A DNA stretch of 64,000 bases from Gymnodinialimonas phycosphaerae (GCF_019195455.1 NZ_JAIMBW010000001.1:2942001-3006000); one strand, 5' to 3'. Shown: positions 1 through 11,440, counted from the first letter of the stretch. The notes: generated by a model not told the origin, from the sequence alone. Translations and numbers: made by a program.

Positions 1-1
1 G

Positions 2-973
2 GGTATCGCCAAGACCCAGCCCCACACCCGCAAGGCATCTGGCATGGTGAATGCGATCCTGCGCAAGATTGCCGTGGAGGGGGCGGAGGCCTTCGCCAAG
101 GCCCCGCCGCAGCGTCTGCCGCCCTGGCTGGACAAGGCCCTGCGCAAACGGATCGGGGCCGAGGGGATCAAGGCGATCGAGCTTGCTCAGTCGAAGGCCC
201 CACCGATCGACCTGACCCCGCGTGATGCGGATTTCACGCTGGAGGGCGCGGACGTGCTGCCCACCGGGTCGCTGCGCCTGCGCAACCACCCGCAGATCAG
301 CGCCCTGCCCGGCTTTGCCGAGGGTAAGTTCTGGGTTCAGGACGCCGCTGCCGCCTTGCCGGTAAAGCTTCTGGGCGATGTGCGTGGCAAACGTGTGCTG
401 GACCTCTGCGCGGCGCCCGGCGGCAAGACGATGCAACTGGCCGCCGCCGGGGCCGATGTCACCGCGCTGGATATTTCCGGCCCGCGCCTGCGCCGCGTCA
501 GCGAGAACCTCGCGCGCACTGGCCTGACAGCGACCCTTGTGACCGGGGATGCCTTCCAGCACACAGGCCCTGAAGACGTGGGCCCTTACGACGCCATCCT
601 GCTGGACGCGCCCTGTTCGGCCACCGGAACCATCCGCCGCCACCCAGATTTGCCTTTCGTCAAGGACGGTTCGGAGGTCGAGCCGCTGACCAAGCTGCAA
701 ATGCAGCTGATCGACCACGCGCTGACGCTGCTCAAGCCCGGCGGGACGCTGGTCTATTGCACCTGTTCGCTGCTGCCTGTGGAGGGCGAGTTCCAGGTCA
801 CTGCCGCGCTCAAACGGCATGACGGCCTCAGCGTCATCGCAACCGACCCCACAGCCCTCGGCGGGGACACCGACTGGGCCAGCCCCGAGGGCGGCTTGCG
901 CCTTTGGCCATCTACCTGGGCGGATGTCGGCGGGATGGACGGCTTCTATATGGCCGCTCTGCGCCGCGCGTGA
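2..973 (+). CDS. rsmB: 16S rRNA (cytosine-C5) methyltransferase, RsmB/NOL1-NOP2 family (5' truncated by window edge)
   Basis: Cytoplasmic SAM-dependent enzyme that methylates a cytosine C5 in 16S rRNA. The frame is open from base 2, so the N-terminus (probably a NusB-like RNA-binding domain) lies before the window; the in-frame ATG at 44 is internal. Visible motifs are the SAM-binding DLCAAPGGKT, the DAPCSATG motif IV with the general Cys, and YCTCS with the catalytic Cys, all in the family order. It ends 39 bp before the heparinase-like gene. RsmB is the natural reading, but paralogues of this family are hard to separate without the N-terminal domain. Confidence 0.9.
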   Translation, partial: GIAKTQPHTRKASGMVNAILRKIAVEGAEAFAKAPPQRLPPWLDKALRKRIGAEGIKAIELAQSKAPPIDLTPRDADFTLEGADVLPTGSLRLRNHPQISALPGFAEGKFWVQDAAAALPVKLLGDVRGKRVLDLCAAPGGKTMQLAAAGADVTALDISGPRLRRVSENLARTGLTATLVTGDAFQHTGPEDVGPYDAILLDAPCSATGTIRRHPDLPFVKDGSEVEPLTKLQMQLIDHALTLLKPGGTLVYCTCSLLPVEGEFQVTAALKRHDGLSVIATDPTALGGDTDWASPEGGLRLWPSTWADVGGMDGFYMAALRRA

Positions 974-1012
974 TATCCCCCCGCTGACCCCGCCAAGAAG
1001 CAGCCGCACCCC

Positions 1013-2764
1013 ATGTCCGAGCCGATTCCCCCGTCCCCCGCAAGGCCGCGCCCGCGCACCCGCGCGCGTGCCCGGTTAAGCCGCCGATGGGCCGCGTGGC
1101 TTGCCGGGTGGGGCCCCCGAATGCAAGGCTTCCTGTGGCAGCCCGAACCCCGCTTTCCCGGATCAGCCGTGCGCGGACGGCAGTTGATGGCCGGCAACTT
1201 TCGCCTTGGCGGCACGTTGGTCGAGGCCGAGGGCCTCAGCCCCTGGGATATCACGCCGCCCAATGACGACTTCGAAGCCGCCTTGCACGGCTTCGCGTGG
1301 CTCGACGATCTGGCCGCCCTTCCGAACGGCGAGGGCCGCGCCACGGCGCAGCTGTGGCTGGCCCAGTGGGTCGCCCGCTATGGCAAAGGCATGGGGCCGG
1401 GCTGGAGCGCGGATCTGACCGGGCGCCGACAAATCCGCTGGATCACCCATGCGCTGTTCCTGATCAACGGCCAACGCCCGCCTGAAACCAGACTGTTCCA
1501 CCATGCCCTGTCACGGCAGACCAATTTCCTGGTCAAACGCTGGCGGCGCGCCACGCCCGGCCTGCCTCGGTTCGAGGCCCTGACCGGCTTGATCTATGCG
1601 ACCTGTGCCCTCATCGGGATGGAGGCGAGGCTGGATCCGGCGCTCAAAGGCCTCGCGCAGGAATGCGCCACGCAGATCGATGCCCAAGGCGGCATCGTGA
1701 CCCGAAACCCCGAGGAACTGCTGGAGGTCTTCGTGCTGCTCACCTGGATCGCTCAGATCATGGCCGAGACGGGCAAGCAGGCCGACCCGGCCGTGGACAC
1801 CGCGATCCTGCGCATCGCCCCGACCCTGCGGGCGCTCCGCCACGCCGATGGCAGCCTTGTGCGTGCCCATGGCGGCGGACGCAGCGCGCCGGGGCGTTTG
1901 ATCGGGGCATTGGTGCAATCGGGGGTGCGGCCCTCGCGGATCAAGGGGCTGGCGATGGGCTATGCGCGCATGGCCTCGGGGCGCGTGACGGTGATCACCG
2001 ACGCCGCGCCACCGATGATCGGGCCGGGATCGACGAATGCCCATGCGGGGACGCTGTCGTTCGAGATGGCCTCGGCCAATCACCCGCTGATCGTCAACGC
2101 GGGATCTGGCGCCGCGTTTGGCCCCGCGTGGCGCAGGGCCGGGCGCGCGACGGTCAGCCATTCCACCGTTTCGCTGGAGGGGTATTCCTCATCCCGTTTC
2201 GCCCAGAAAGGCGCCGACGTGCCGCCGGAGCGGCAGGGGTTTGACGAAGGCCCCAGCGACGTGTCGGTTCAAGTCTCGGAAATCACCGGCGGCGAAGGGC
2301 TGATCCTGTCCCACGACGGCTGGCGGCGCACCCATGGCCTTGTGCACCTGCGATCGCTTACGTTGGAGGACAACGGCAACCTTTTGCGCGGTGAAGATGG
2401 TCTTGCGGCGCTGGATGGCAACGACCGGGACCGCTTTACCCGGGTCAACCGCAACCTCCCCTCGGACGTCGGGCTGCGCTTTGCGGCGCGGTTCCACCTG
2501 CACCCCGATGTGGTGGTGGAGGTCGACATGGGCGGCGCCGCGATTTCGCTGACGTTGCCGACCGAGGAAGTCTGGGTCTTCCGCCACGGCGGCGAAGCGA
2601 CGCTGGAGGTCATGCCCTCGGTTTATTTCGACGCCACCCGCCTGAAGCCCCGCGCGACAAAACAGATCGTTTTAACGTCTCGCGTCAGGGGGTATGGAGC
2701 GGCTGTCAGCTGGTCCATCGCGCGCCCCTCTGCGCTGTTGCCCGCGCCCGATCTGTCCTTGTAA
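1013..2764 (+). CDS. Heparinase II/III family protein
   Basis: 583 residues. The protein resembles the heparinase II/III-like group that sits between rsmB and purH in many Rhodobacterales. An alpha-helical N-terminal half is followed by a beta-rich half that includes NAHAGTLSFEMAS and SHSTVSLEGYSSSRF, which resemble the start of the heparinase II/III beta-sandwich. The first 25 residues are Pro/Arg-rich without a clear signal peptide, so a cytoplasmic or late-exported role cannot be decided. The substrate is unknown. The conserved location beside housekeeping genes hints at a role in the cell's own polysaccharides rather than in scavenging; this last point is inference. Confidence 0.8.
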   Translation: MSEPIPPSPARPRPRTRARARLSRRWAAWLAGWGPRMQGFLWQPEPRFPGSAVRGRQLMAGNFRLGGTLVEAEGLSPWDITPPNDDFEAALHGFAWLDDLAALPNGEGRATAQLWLAQWVARYGKGMGPGWSADLTGRRQIRWITHALFLINGQRPPETRLFHHALSRQTNFLVKRWRRATPGLPRFEALTGLIYATCALIGMEARLDPALKGLAQECATQIDAQGGIVTRNPEELLEVFVLLTWIAQIMAETGKQADPAVDTAILRIAPTLRALRHADGSLVRAHGGGRSAPGRLIGALVQSGVRPSRIKGLAMGYARMASGRVTVITDAAPPMIGPGSTNAHAGTLSFEMASANHPLIVNAGSGAAFGPAWRRAGRATVSHSTVSLEGYSSSRFAQKGADVPPERQGFDEGPSDVSVQVSEITGGEGLILSHDGWRRTHGLVHLRSLTLEDNGNLLRGEDGLAALDGNDRDRFTRVNRNLPSDVGLRFAARFHLHPDVVVEVDMGGAAISLTLPTEEVWVFRHGGEATLEVMPSVYFDATRLKPRATKQIVLTSRVRGYGAAVSWSIARPSALLPAPDLSL

Positions 2765-2794
2765 GCCACCGGGGACGCACCTGAAGGAAGTTCC

Positions 2795-4396
2795 ATGACC
2801 GATACCGCCCCCCTTACCCGCGCCCTTCTGTCCGTTTCGGACAAGACCGGATTGATCGAATTTGCCACCGATCTGGCCGCGCGCGGCGTCGACCTGCTGT
2901 CCACCGGGGGCACCGCGAAGGCCCTGCGGGACGCCGGGCTGGCGGTGCGTGATGTGTCCGAGGTGACGGGCTTTCCGGAAATGATGGACGGGCGCGTGAA
3001 AACGCTGCACCCGATGATTCATGGCGGCCTGCTGGCCCTGCGCGACAACGACGCCCACGTGGCGGCGATGAAGGAACACGGCATCGAGGCGATCGACCTG
3101 CTGGTGGTGAACCTGTATCCGTTCGAGGCGACGGTGGCGGCGGGAGCGGATTATGACACCTGCATCGAGAATATCGATATCGGCGGCCCGGCGATGATCC
3201 GCGCGGCGGCCAAGAACCACGGGGCGGTCTCGGTGCTGACCGACCCGTCGCAGTACGCCGGTTTGCTGGAAGAACTGGACGCCCATGCAGTTCAACGCGG
3301 GGGGGGCACCTCCTTCGCCTTCCGCCAGCGCATGGCGCAAGCCGCCTATGCCCGCACGGCGGCCTATGACGCGGCGGTGTCGTCGTGGATGGCGGGCGCG
3401 GCAGAGATTCAAACACCTCCGCACCGCGCCTTCGCAGGCGCTTTGGCGCAGGAAATGCGCTACGGCGAAAACCCGCACCAGAAAGCGGCGTTTTACCGCG
3501 ACGGCTCCTCGCGGCCCGGCGTTGCGACCGCGCAGCAGCATCAGGGCAAGGCGCTGAGCTACAACAACATCAACGACACCGACGCGGCGTTCGAGCTGGT
3601 CGCGGAATTCGCGCCAGAGGACGGCCCGGCGGTCGCGATCATCAAGCACGCCAACCCTTCGGGCGTGGCGCGCGGGGCGACATTGGTCGACGCCTACCGC
3701 GCCGCCTTCGACTGTGACCGGACGTCCGCCTTCGGCGGCATCGTGGCGCTGAACCAGCGGCTGGATGCGACCACTGCGGAAGAGATCGTGCAGATCTTCA
3801 CCGAGGTGGTGATCGCGCCGGAGGCAGATGACGAGGCGAAAGCGATCTTCGCCGCCAAGAAGAACCTGCGCCTGCTGACGACCGGCGGCCTGCCCGACCC
3901 GCGCGCGCCGATGGTGGCTTACAAACAAGTGGCTGGCGGGCTTCTGGTGCAGGACAAGGACACCGGCCAGGTGGATGCTGACCTGTTGGAGGTCGTCACC
4001 AAACGCGCGCCGTCTGCCCAGGAACTGGCCGATCTGCGCTTCGCCTGGACCGTGGCGAAACACACCAAGTCAAACGCGATCATCTACGCCAAGGGCGGCG
4101 CGACCGTGGGCATCGGCGCGGGACAGATGAGCCGGGTGGACAGCTCCACCATCGCGGCGCTGAAGGCGGCGCGGATGGGCACCGAATGCGGTATGGCCGA
4201 GACACCCGCGAAGGGATCCGTGGTCGCGTCCGATGCGTTCTTCCCCTTCGCCGACGGATTGCTGGCGGCGGCCGAAGCGGGGGCGACGGCGGTGATCCAG
4301 CCCGGCGGCTCCATGCGCGACGCCGACGTGATCGCGGCTGCGGATGAGGCAGGGCTTGCGATGGTCTTCACCGGCATGCGCCATTTCCGCCACTGA
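2795..4396 (+). CDS. purH: Bifunctional AICAR transformylase / IMP cyclohydrolase
   Basis: Carries out the last two steps of de novo purine synthesis in the cytoplasm: formyl transfer to AICAR, then ring closure to IMP. The N-terminal MGS-like cyclohydrolase domain shows [19 protein letters not shown] and [15 protein letters not shown]. The transformylase domain shows [13 protein letters not shown] [28 protein letters not shown] and KHANPSGVA. The 533-residue length is normal. An AGGAAG ribosome site precedes the ATG at a good distance. It is followed 15 bp later by lspA. Confidence 0.97.
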   Translation: MTDTAPLTRALLSVSDKTGLIEFATDLAARGVDLLSTGGTAKALRDAGLAVRDVSEVTGFPEMMDGRVKTLHPMIHGGLLALRDNDAHVAAMKEHGIEAIDLLVVNLYPFEATVAAGADYDTCIENIDIGGPAMIRAAAKNHGAVSVLTDPSQYAGLLEELDAHAVQRGGGTSFAFRQRMAQAAYARTAAYDAAVSSWMAGAAEIQTPPHRAFAGALAQEMRYGENPHQKAAFYRDGSSRPGVATAQQHQGKALSYNNINDTDAAFELVAEFAPEDGPAVAIIKHANPSGVARGATLVDAYRAAFDCDRTSAFGGIVALNQRLDATTAEEIVQIFTEVVIAPEADDEAKAIFAAKKNLRLLTTGGLPDPRAPMVAYKQVAGGLLVQDKDTGQVDADLLEVVTKRAPSAQELADLRFAWTVAKHTKSNAIIYAKGGATVGIGAGQMSRVDSSTIAALKAARMGTECGMAETPAKGSVVASDAFFPFADGLLAAAEAGATAVIQPGGSMRDADVIAAADEAGLAMVFTGMRHFRH

Positions 4397-4411
4397 TCCC
4401 GGAGACGTCCC

Positions 4412-4885
4412 ATGCGGCTTGTCTATCTCAGTGCGGTCTTCTGGTTCCTGATCGATCAGGGGTCGAAATACGGCGTGCTCTACGGTCTCAACCTGATCGA
4501 ACGCATTCACATCGAGGTTCTGCCGCCCTTCCTCGTGTTCCACCTTGGCTGGAACACCGGCATCAACTTCGGACTGATGGCGGGCGGGCCCGAGGTGACG
4601 CGCTATGGCCTCATCGTGCTGGCGCTGCTGATTTGCGGCTGGCTCTTTTATTGGGCCAAGACCGGCCTCACCCGGCCCGTGGCGCTGATCAGCGCGGGCG
4701 CGGTGATCGGCGGGGCGCTGGGGAATGCGCTGGATCGGGTGATCCACGGGGCGGTGATCGACTTCCTCAACATGTCGTGCTGTGGGTTCCAAAATCCCTA
4801 CACGTTCAATATTGCCGATGTGGGCGTCGTCGCGGGTGCCGTGGGGCTGATCGTCTTCGCCGAGTCCGGGAAGACCGCGCCCTGA
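4412..4885 (+). CDS. lspA: Lipoprotein signal peptidase (signal peptidase II)
   Basis: Inner-membrane aspartyl protease that removes the signal peptide of diacylated prolipoproteins. The 157-residue protein has four predicted membrane segments. The catalytic aspartates are visible as D108 in GALGNALDR and D136 in FNIADV, both in the family motifs. The gene next to it (4945) encodes a lipoprotein that would be one of its substrates. Spacing suggests transcription with purH. Confidence 0.96.
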   Translation: MRLVYLSAVFWFLIDQGSKYGVLYGLNLIERIHIEVLPPFLVFHLGWNTGINFGLMAGGPEVTRYGLIVLALLICGWLFYWAKTGLTRPVALISAGAVIGGALGNALDRVIHGAVIDFLNMSCCGFQNPYTFNIADVGVVAGAVGLIVFAESGKTAP

Positions 4886-4944
4886 TGATATACCCCGTGA
4901 CGGGCGTTTGAAGATGCGTTAGACCACGGAGCAAGGAGAATTCG

Positions 4945-5451
4945 ATGGCCATTCGCGCAACACTTCTGGTTATGATCACGACCCTTGGGCTGACCGCGTG
5001 TTCCCAAGGGACGCCGACGCTGATGAACCTGCGCAATACCGAATCCGGCCCCGATGAATTCGCCATTGTTCCCACGAATGAACTGGAACTGCCGGCAGAC
5101 CGATCGACCCTGCCTGTGCCCACGCGGGGCGGCCCCAACCGCGCCGATCCCAACCCCGAGGCGGACGCCATCGCGGCCCTTGGCGGCAATATCGAGCGGG
5201 CCAACCGGAATGCCGGTGGCCTGGTGGGCCACGCCTCGCGCTTTGGCGTCGCACCGGACATCCGCAGCACGTTGGCGGCGGAAGACCTTGCGTTCCGGGG
5301 CGCAAATGACGGCCGCCTGCTAGAGCGTCTGTTCGGCACAAACGTCTACTTCCGCGCCTACCGACAGCAGTCCCTTGATCGCTATGCCGAGTTGGAGCGT
5401 CTGCGCCGAGCAGGTGTGCAGACGCCATCTGCGCCGCCTCCGGGCCTCTGA
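4945..5451 (+). CDS. DUF3035 family lipoprotein
   Basis: 168 residues with an N-terminal lipoprotein signal ending in LTAC, so Cys19 would be lipidated. The mature part contains a Pro-rich stretch and RNAGGLVGHASRFG, features of the DUF3035 family found after lspA in Rhodobacterales. Some annotations call this family BamF, a proposed accessory of the outer-membrane beta-barrel machinery; I cannot confirm that from sequence. A GGAG ribosome site lies just before the ATG. Likely anchored in the outer membrane, facing the periplasm. Confidence 0.85.
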   Translation: MAIRATLLVMITTLGLTACSQGTPTLMNLRNTESGPDEFAIVPTNELELPADRSTLPVPTRGGPNRADPNPEADAIAALGGNIERANRNAGGLVGHASRFGVAPDIRSTLAAEDLAFRGANDGRLLERLFGTNVYFRAYRQQSLDRYAELERLRRAGVQTPSAPPPGL

Positions 5452-5468
5452 TCACACTGCCCCCTTTC

Positions 5469-5487
5469 GCGATGGGCTGCCCATCGC
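5469..5487. repeat. Perfect inverted repeat (9-bp arms, 1-nt centre)
   Basis: GCGATGGGC-T-GCCCATCGC lies 17 bp after the DUF3035 stop and about 135 bp before the M16 operon. There is no T-run after it, so it is not a classic terminator. It could be an operator or an mRNA-end hairpin. Confidence 0.5.
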
Positions 5488-5622
5488 ACATGGTCCCAAG
5501 GACCCCCAACCTAAGGCTTTCCTGCCTGTCGTCTGGCTCACGTATGCGTCAGAGCTGTTGATGCGCCCGTGAAACCCAATACATTTGTCCTCAAAGTATA
5601 ATCGCCCCCGGAGATGCCATCC

Positions 5623-6996
5623 ATGATCCGTCCCAACCTGGCAGGCGCCAGCCTTGCCCTCGGCCTGACCGCCTTGCCTTTCGCGGTCCAGGCCGCCGGT
5701 GAAGTCACTGAATTCACCTTAGATAACGGCATGCAGGTCGTCGTGATCGAAGATCACCGCAGTGCCGCCGTGACCCACATGGTCTGGTATCGCGCAGGCT
5801 CGGCCGATGAGATGCCCGGGCAATCCGGCATCGCGCATTTCCTGGAACACTTGATGTTCAAGGCGACGGACGATTTGGAAAGCCGGGAGTTCTCTCGCAT
5901 CGTCGAGGAAAACGGCGGTTCCGACAACGCTTTCACCTCTTGGGATTACACCGCTTACCACCAACGCGTCGCATCGGACCGTCTTGGCCTGATGATGATG
6001 ATGGAAGCAGACCGGATGCGCGATCTGATCCTTGATGAAGCAGAGGTCACGACCGAACGCCAGGTGATCCTGGAAGAGCGCGCCCAACGCACTGACACCT
6101 CGCCGGGGGGGCTTTTCAACGAACAACTCGCGGCGGCGACCTACCTCAACCACCCCTACGGTCGCCCGATCATCGGCTGGCGTCACGAGATGGAAGAGCT
6201 CAGCCTGCAAGACGCCCGCGATTGGTACGAGACCCACTACCACCCCAACAACGCGATCCTGATCGTGGCCGGTGATGCGACGCCGGACGAAGTTCGCGCG
6301 CTGGCCGAGGAACACTACGGCCCGATCCCCGCGAACCCCGATATCGAGGCAACTGAATCCCGTGAGCGCCCCTACGAGCCGCCGCATATCGCAGAGCGCC
6401 GGGTGATCTACGAGGACGCCCGCGTCGCCAATCCCTATGTCTCGATCAACTACCTTGCGCCCGAACGTAACGCCGGGGATCAGGAAGAGGCCGCCGCGCT
6501 GACGCTTCTGGCTGAAATCCTTGCAGGGTCCGGCTTCACTGCCGTGCTGCCGCGCGAAATGCAGCTAGAGGATGAACGCTCTTTGTTTGTGGGCGCCTAT
6601 TACGGTGGCACCAGTCTGGATGAGACCACCTTCACCCTGATCAACATGCCCCTGCCCGGCACCTCGCTGGAACAGGCCGAGGCCGATATTCTGGCCGAGA
6701 TTGACGAATTCCTGGAGGAAGGCATCGATCCGGCTCAGTTGGACCGCATCCGTTTCCAGATCGAAGCCGCACGGATTTACGACGAAGACGATGTCGCCGG
6801 TCTGGCCAACATCTATGGCCGCGCGCTGGCCTCGGGCCTGACCGTTGCCGACGTGCAGGCATGGCCCGACCTACTGGCCGCCACGACCGTCGAAGACGTC
6901 ATGGAAGCCGCCCGCACGATCTTCAGCCAGGGGGCCACGACAACGGGCTACCTGATGCAACCCCCCGCAGAAGAGACCGCAGAGGTGTCCCAATGA
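5623..6996 (+). CDS. M16 family zinc metallopeptidase, catalytic subunit
   Basis: Periplasmic or membrane-associated peptidase of the pitrilysin/processing-peptidase family. The start at 5623 is chosen because GGAG at 5610-5613 is 9 nt before it; an ATG at 5614 is too close. A signal peptide ends near VQAAGE. The inverted zinc motif HFLEH is at about residues 72-76, and the third ligand Glu sits 75 residues later in VILEER, as in the family. The stop overlaps the next gene by ATGA. The two products probably form a heterodimer. Confidence 0.93.
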   Translation: MIRPNLAGASLALGLTALPFAVQAAGEVTEFTLDNGMQVVVIEDHRSAAVTHMVWYRAGSADEMPGQSGIAHFLEHLMFKATDDLESREFSRIVEENGGSDNAFTSWDYTAYHQRVASDRLGLMMMMEADRMRDLILDEAEVTTERQVILEERAQRTDTSPGGLFNEQLAAATYLNHPYGRPIIGWRHEMEELSLQDARDWYETHYHPNNAILIVAGDATPDEVRALAEEHYGPIPANPDIEATESRERPYEPPHIAERRVIYEDARVANPYVSINYLAPERNAGDQEEAAALTLLAEILAGSGFTAVLPREMQLEDERSLFVGAYYGGTSLDETTFTLINMPLPGTSLEQAEADILAEIDEFLEEGIDPAQLDRIRFQIEAARIYDEDDVAGLANIYGRALASGLTVADVQAWPDLLAATTVEDVMEAARTIFSQGATTTGYLMQPPAEETAEVSQ

Positions 6997-8327
6997 TTGC
7001 CCGTTTCTTCACGCCCCTTGTGGCAGCGCCCTTCTTAGCGATCATGGCCTTGGCCGCGCCTGTTCACGCCAACATCATCGACATCCAGCCCGTCACGTCC
7101 CAGGGCGGGATCGACGCATGGCTGGTCGAAGACACCTCCATTCCTTTCGTGGCCATGGACTTCTGGTTCGAGGGCGGCGGCTCCATCGACGCAGCGGACG
7201 CGCGCGGGGCCGTGCACCTGATGGCGGCCCTGCTGGAGGAAGGTGCGGGCGATCTGGACGCCACCACGTTTGCGGAACGGCTTGAAGGGTTGGCGGCGTC
7301 GTTCAGCTTCGACGTCTACCGGGACGAGTTGGTGATTTCGGTCCAGATGCTGTCCCAGAACCGCGACGAGGTGCTGGCGCTTCTGCGTGATGTGCTGATG
7401 GCACCGCGCTTTGACGCGGACGCTGTGGAACGGGTGCGGGGCCAGGTCCTGTCGATCCTGGAAGGGGACGCCAACGACCCTGACACCATCGCAGGGGCCG
7501 CGTTCAACGCACTCACCTTCGGCGACCATCCCTATGCCAGCCGTCTGGAAGGCACGCTGGACAGCGTCGCGGCACTGACGCGCGACGACCTGCTGGCCGC
7601 CCACCGCAGCGCCATTGTCCGCGATCGTGTATCTGTCGGCGTGGCGGGCGACATGACGGCCGAAGACCTCGGCCCGATCCTCGATACACTACTGGGCGAT
7701 CTGCCTGACTCCGATGTGCCGCTGCTCGGAATGGCAGAGGTCTCGGACGAAGGCGGCATCACCGTGATCGATTTCGCGACACCGCAATCATCGGTCTACT
7801 TCGGCCACGCCGGCATTGCCCGTGACGACCCGGATTTCTTCGCTGCCTTCGTGGCCAACCAGATCCTTGGTGCGGGCGGCTACCGCTCGCGGCTGATGGA
7901 AGAGGTCCGCGAACAGCGCGGGCTGACCTATGGGATCAGCACGTGGCTGAGCCTCAGCAAATCGGCTCCGATGATGCAGGGCGGGTTCTCGTCGTCCAAT
8001 GGCTTGGTGGCCGAGGCGATCGCGGTGGTGCAGGCAGAATGGGCAGACATGGCCGAGAACGGCGTGACCGAGGCCGAACTGGAGGCCGCGCAGCGCTACA
8101 TGACCGGATCATATCCATTGCGCTTCGATGGCAACGGCACGATTGCGGGCATCCTGGCCGCAATGCAGGCCGACAACATGGCCATCGACTACATTGCCAC
8201 CCGCAATGACAATGTGCTGGCGGTGACGGTCGAGGACGTCCAGCGCGTCGCGGCCGAGTTGATCGACAGCGATGCCCTGCGCTTCGTGGTCGTGGGCCAG
8301 CCCGAGGGCTTGGAGCCCTCGAACTGA
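6993..8327 (+). CDS. M16 family peptidase-like protein, non-catalytic partner
   Basis: 444 residues starting at the ATG that overlaps the upstream stop. A signal peptide (MIARFF to PVHA) is present. It has the M16 fold markers but the zinc motif is absent: the equivalent stretch reads [15 protein letters not shown]. It keeps the C-terminal [10 protein letters not shown] region with the Arg/Tyr pair typical of the substrate-binding partner in bacterial M16B pairs. It therefore probably supports the enzyme encoded just upstream rather than cutting on its own. Confidence 0.9.
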   Translation: MIARFFTPLVAAPFLAIMALAAPVHANIIDIQPVTSQGGIDAWLVEDTSIPFVAMDFWFEGGGSIDAADARGAVHLMAALLEEGAGDLDATTFAERLEGLAASFSFDVYRDELVISVQMLSQNRDEVLALLRDVLMAPRFDADAVERVRGQVLSILEGDANDPDTIAGAAFNALTFGDHPYASRLEGTLDSVAALTRDDLLAAHRSAIVRDRVSVGVAGDMTAEDLGPILDTLLGDLPDSDVPLLGMAEVSDEGGITVIDFATPQSSVYFGHAGIARDDPDFFAAFVANQILGAGGYRSRLMEEVREQRGLTYGISTWLSLSKSAPMMQGGFSSSNGLVAEAIAVVQAEWADMAENGVTEAELEAAQRYMTGSYPLRFDGNGTIAGILAAMQADNMAIDYIATRNDNVLAVTVEDVQRVAAELIDSDALRFVVVGQPEGLEPSN

Positions 8328-8336
8328 GGACGCGAT

Positions 8337-8384
8337 GGGGCGGCAAGATCGCCGCCCCAATCGTAGACCGGGCCTTGGCCCGGG
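8337..8384. repeat. Two consecutive GC-rich hairpins between the M16 operon and mutL
   Basis: GGGGCGGC (8337-8344) pairs with GCCGCCCC (8351-8358). CCGGGCC (8369-8375) pairs with GGCCCGG (8378-8384). Only a short CTCTTT follows, so these may be a weak terminator or an mRNA-stabilising end for the M16 transcript. Confidence 0.5.
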
Positions 8385-8446
8385 GCTCTTTCCACGGCCA
8401 CAGAATCGGTTCCCCCAAGACCCCTGGTCATGCTACAGGTAGCGTC

Positions 8447-10279
8447 ATGGCCTTTGCAGACCCCAACATATCCACAGATACCCGCCCCGTGATCCGTCAA
8501 TTGGACGAGGCCGCGATCAACCGCATTGCGGCGGGCGAAGTGGTGGAGCGTCCGGCCTCGGCGGTGAAGGAGCTGGTGGAAAACGCCATCGACGCCGATG
8601 CCCGCCGCATCGTGATCGAGGTGGCCCACGGCGGAAAAACCCTGATCCGCGTTACCGATGACGGCTGCGGCATGGAAGCCGCTGACCTGCCCCTGGCGCT
8701 GTCGCGCCATGCGACGTCCAAGATCGACGGCACCGATCTGCTGAACATCCATTCCTTCGGGTTCCGGGGCGAGGCATTGCCGTCGCTCGGCTCGGTCGGG
8801 CGGCTTTCCATCACGTCACGGGCCAGCAACGCGGGCCACATGATCCGTGTGACCGGCGGTGCCCGCGAGGCGGTCAAACCCGCCGCGCTGAACCGGGGCA
8901 CGGTGGTTGAGTTGCGCGATCTGTTCTTCGCCACCCCCGCCCGTCTCAAGTTCCTGCGCACGGACCGCGCCGAGATGCAGGCGATTTCCGACGTGGTGAA
9001 GCGCCTGGCGATGGCCGAGCCGTCCATAGGCTTTACCCTGAAGGACGTGACGGACGGTGAGCGGGTGACGTTCCGTGTCGATGCCGAGAGTGGCGATCTG
9101 TTCGATGCACTGCGGGGGCGTCTCACGGCGATCATGGGCCGGGAATTCACCGACAACGCTTTGGCGATTGATGCTGAGCGCGAGGGGCTGCGGCTGACGG
9201 GCTACGCCGCCCTGCCGACGTATTCGCGCGGCTCCGCCGTGGCGCAGTTCCTGTTCGTGAACGGGCGTCCCGTGCGCGACAAGCTACTGATTGGTGCGCT
9301 GCGTGCGGCCTATATGGATGTGCTCAGCCGTGATCGGCACCCGGCGGCGGTGCTGTTCATCGGCTGCCCGTCCGAACGGGTGGACGTGAACGTGCATCCC
9401 GCCAAATCCGAAGTGCGGTTTCGGGAGCCCGCGCTGGCGCGCGCCTTGATCGTCAGCGGCCTGCGCCATGCGATGACCGAAGCCGGGCACCGGGCGTCCT
9501 CCACCGTCGCTGACGCGACTCTGTCGGCGATGCAGCCCCCTCCTCCAGAGCGCGCTTCGCACGCGCTGTCCTCGCAGCCGCCCCGTGTGTACCAGATGGA
9601 CCGGGTGGGTCAGCCGAGGGGGTTTTCGTCGGGCTTCGCCGAGCGGACGCAGGACTGGAGCGCACCTTCGGCGCGGGTGGATGAGGCGGTGATCGAAAGT
9701 GACGGGCCCTTGGGTGCCGCACGGGCGCAAGTTCATGAGAACTACATCATTGCCCAGACGCCGAGTGGCATCGTGCTGGTCGACCAACACGCCGCCCATG
9801 AGCGGTTGGTCTATGAGCGGTTGAAAGCGCAGATGTCCGAGCGCGGTGTGGCCCGGCAAGCGCTGCTGATCCCCGAGATCATCACGCTTGGTGCCGATGC
9901 GGACTGCTTGCTGGATCACGCGGCGGAGTTGGAGCGGTTCGGTCTGGTGATCGAGGCTTTCGGCCCCGGCACCATTGCTGTGCGCGAGACCCCGGCGATC
10001 CTGGGCGAGATCAACGCCGAGGCGCTGTTGCGTGACGTGCTTGATGAATTGGCCGATCTGGGCGACAGCCAGACGTTGCAGGCCCGCGTTGAAGCAGTAT
10101 TAAGCCGGGTGGCCTGCCATGGCTCGATCCGCTCGGGCCGACAGATGCGCGCCGATGAGATGAACGCGCTGTTGCGCGAGATGGAAGCAACGCCCCTGTC
10201 GGGCCAGTGCAACCACGGGCGGCCGACCTATGTGGAATTGAAGCTGGCCGACATCGAGCGGCTCTTTGGGCGCACGTGA
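8447..10279 (+). CDS. mutL: DNA mismatch repair protein MutL (with endonuclease motif)
   Basis: 610 residues from ATG 8447; an upstream in-frame ATG adds 24 residues with no family match. The GHKL ATPase motifs are [17 protein letters not shown] and [14 protein letters not shown]. The C-terminal domain carries [12 protein letters not shown], which fits the DQHA(x)2E(x)4E metal-binding nuclease motif. This MutL should therefore nick DNA itself, as expected in bacteria without MutH. The stop overlaps the rmuC GTG start. Confidence 0.96.
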   Translation: MAFADPNISTDTRPVIRQLDEAAINRIAAGEVVERPASAVKELVENAIDADARRIVIEVAHGGKTLIRVTDDGCGMEAADLPLALSRHATSKIDGTDLLNIHSFGFRGEALPSLGSVGRLSITSRASNAGHMIRVTGGAREAVKPAALNRGTVVELRDLFFATPARLKFLRTDRAEMQAISDVVKRLAMAEPSIGFTLKDVTDGERVTFRVDAESGDLFDALRGRLTAIMGREFTDNALAIDAEREGLRLTGYAALPTYSRGSAVAQFLFVNGRPVRDKLLIGALRAAYMDVLSRDRHPAAVLFIGCPSERVDVNVHPAKSEVRFREPALARALIVSGLRHAMTEAGHRASSTVADATLSAMQPPPPERASHALSSQPPRVYQMDRVGQPRGFSSGFAERTQDWSAPSARVDEAVIESDGPLGAARAQVHENYIIAQTPSGIVLVDQHAAHERLVYERLKAQMSERGVARQALLIPEIITLGADADCLLDHAAELERFGLVIEAFGPGTIAVRETPAILGEINAEALLRDVLDELADLGDSQTLQARVEAVLSRVACHGSIRSGRQMRADEMNALLREMEATPLSGQCNHGRPTYVELKLADIERLFGRT

Positions 10280-11439
10280 TCACGATTGGTGAGACAGCGG
10301 TGGATCTGAGCGATCCCTGGGTCCTGGCCGCATTGGGCAGCGTAGCGCTGTTGATCGTTCTGTTGCTTCTTATCCTGAGCGCTTTGCGTGCCGCGAAACG
10401 CTCCGCCCACGCGGTAGAGCCCCTGGCGCATCACATGGCGGCGTTGGGACAGACGGTGCAGGCCTTGGGTCAGGGACAGGAGCGGCTGGCCGGCGGGCTC
10501 GCCTCCGTGTCCGACCATCAGGCGCGCGCGCAGGCCTCGATGCAGGAGGCGATGGAACGGCGGTTGGAAGAGGTGCAAAAGGGCATGTCTGAGACGCTTC
10601 ATGGCACGTCAACGCGAACGGCCCGGAGCCTTGGGGAATTGCAGCAGAAGCTGGAGCAGATCGACCGCGCGCAGGCGAAGATCGAGAAGCTGTCGGGCGA
10701 TGTCCTGGGGTTGCAGGACATTCTGTCGAACAAGCAGCGGCGGGGCATGTTCGGGGAGATTCAGCTGAATGATATCGTCTCGGGCGCCCTGCCCCCCGAC
10801 GCCTATGCCCTTCAGGCGACGCTTTCAAACGGGAAGCGGGCCGACGTTCTGGTGCGCCTGCCGAACCCGCCCGGCCCCATCGTCATCGATGCCAAATTCC
10901 CGCTGGAGGCCTACGAGGCGCTGATGCGCGCGCCCGACGCCGAGGCGCAAGCCCGCGCGATGCGCGAGCTGGGGGCCGCGGTTCGAGTGCACATCAAGGC
11001 GATCTCGGAGAAATACATCATCGAGGGCGAAACCGCAGATGGGGCGTTGATGTTCCTGCCGTCCGAGGCGGTCTACGCAGAACTGCACGCGCGGTTGCCG
11101 GAGGTCGTGCGGACAGGCTTCGACGCAAGGGTCTGGATCGTGTCCCCCACCACCTGCATGGCGACGCTCAACACGATGCGCGCGGTGATGAAGGATGCGC
11201 GGATGCGCGAACAGGCTGGAGAGATCCGCAAGGCGCTGAAACAGTTGCACCGGGATGTGGGGATCGTGGGAGAACGTGCTGGCAAGCTGGAGATCCATCT
11301 CCGGCAGGCGGGTGAAGATGTGGCGGGCATTCTGACCGCCTCGGCCCGGGCGGGGAAGCGGGCGGAGCGGTTAGACAATTTCGACTTCGACGAAAGCGTG
11401 CCCGATAGGGCGGAGGTCGTGCCGTTGCCCCGGGGGTGA
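10276..11439 (+). CDS. rmuC: DNA recombination protein RmuC
   Basis: 387 residues with a GTG start that overlaps the mutL stop (GTGA). An N-terminal membrane segment ([18 protein letters not shown]) is followed by a long coiled coil and then the RmuC nuclease-like domain, with [21 protein letters not shown] and [10 protein letters not shown]. RmuC is thought to limit recombination at inverted repeats; biochemical detail is sparse. Coupled to mutL, it suggests a DNA-repair operon. Confidence 0.93.
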   Translation: MITIGETAVDLSDPWVLAALGSVALLIVLLLLILSALRAAKRSAHAVEPLAHHMAALGQTVQALGQGQERLAGGLASVSDHQARAQASMQEAMERRLEEVQKGMSETLHGTSTRTARSLGELQQKLEQIDRAQAKIEKLSGDVLGLQDILSNKQRRGMFGEIQLNDIVSGALPPDAYALQATLSNGKRADVLVRLPNPPGPIVIDAKFPLEAYEALMRAPDAEAQARAMRELGAAVRVHIKAISEKYIIEGETADGALMFLPSEAVYAELHARLPEVVRTGFDARVWIVSPTTCMATLNTMRAVMKDARMREQAGEIRKALKQLHRDVGIVGERAGKLEIHLRQAGEDVAGILTASARAGKRAERLDNFDFDESVPDRAEVVPLPRG

Positions 11440-11440
11440 G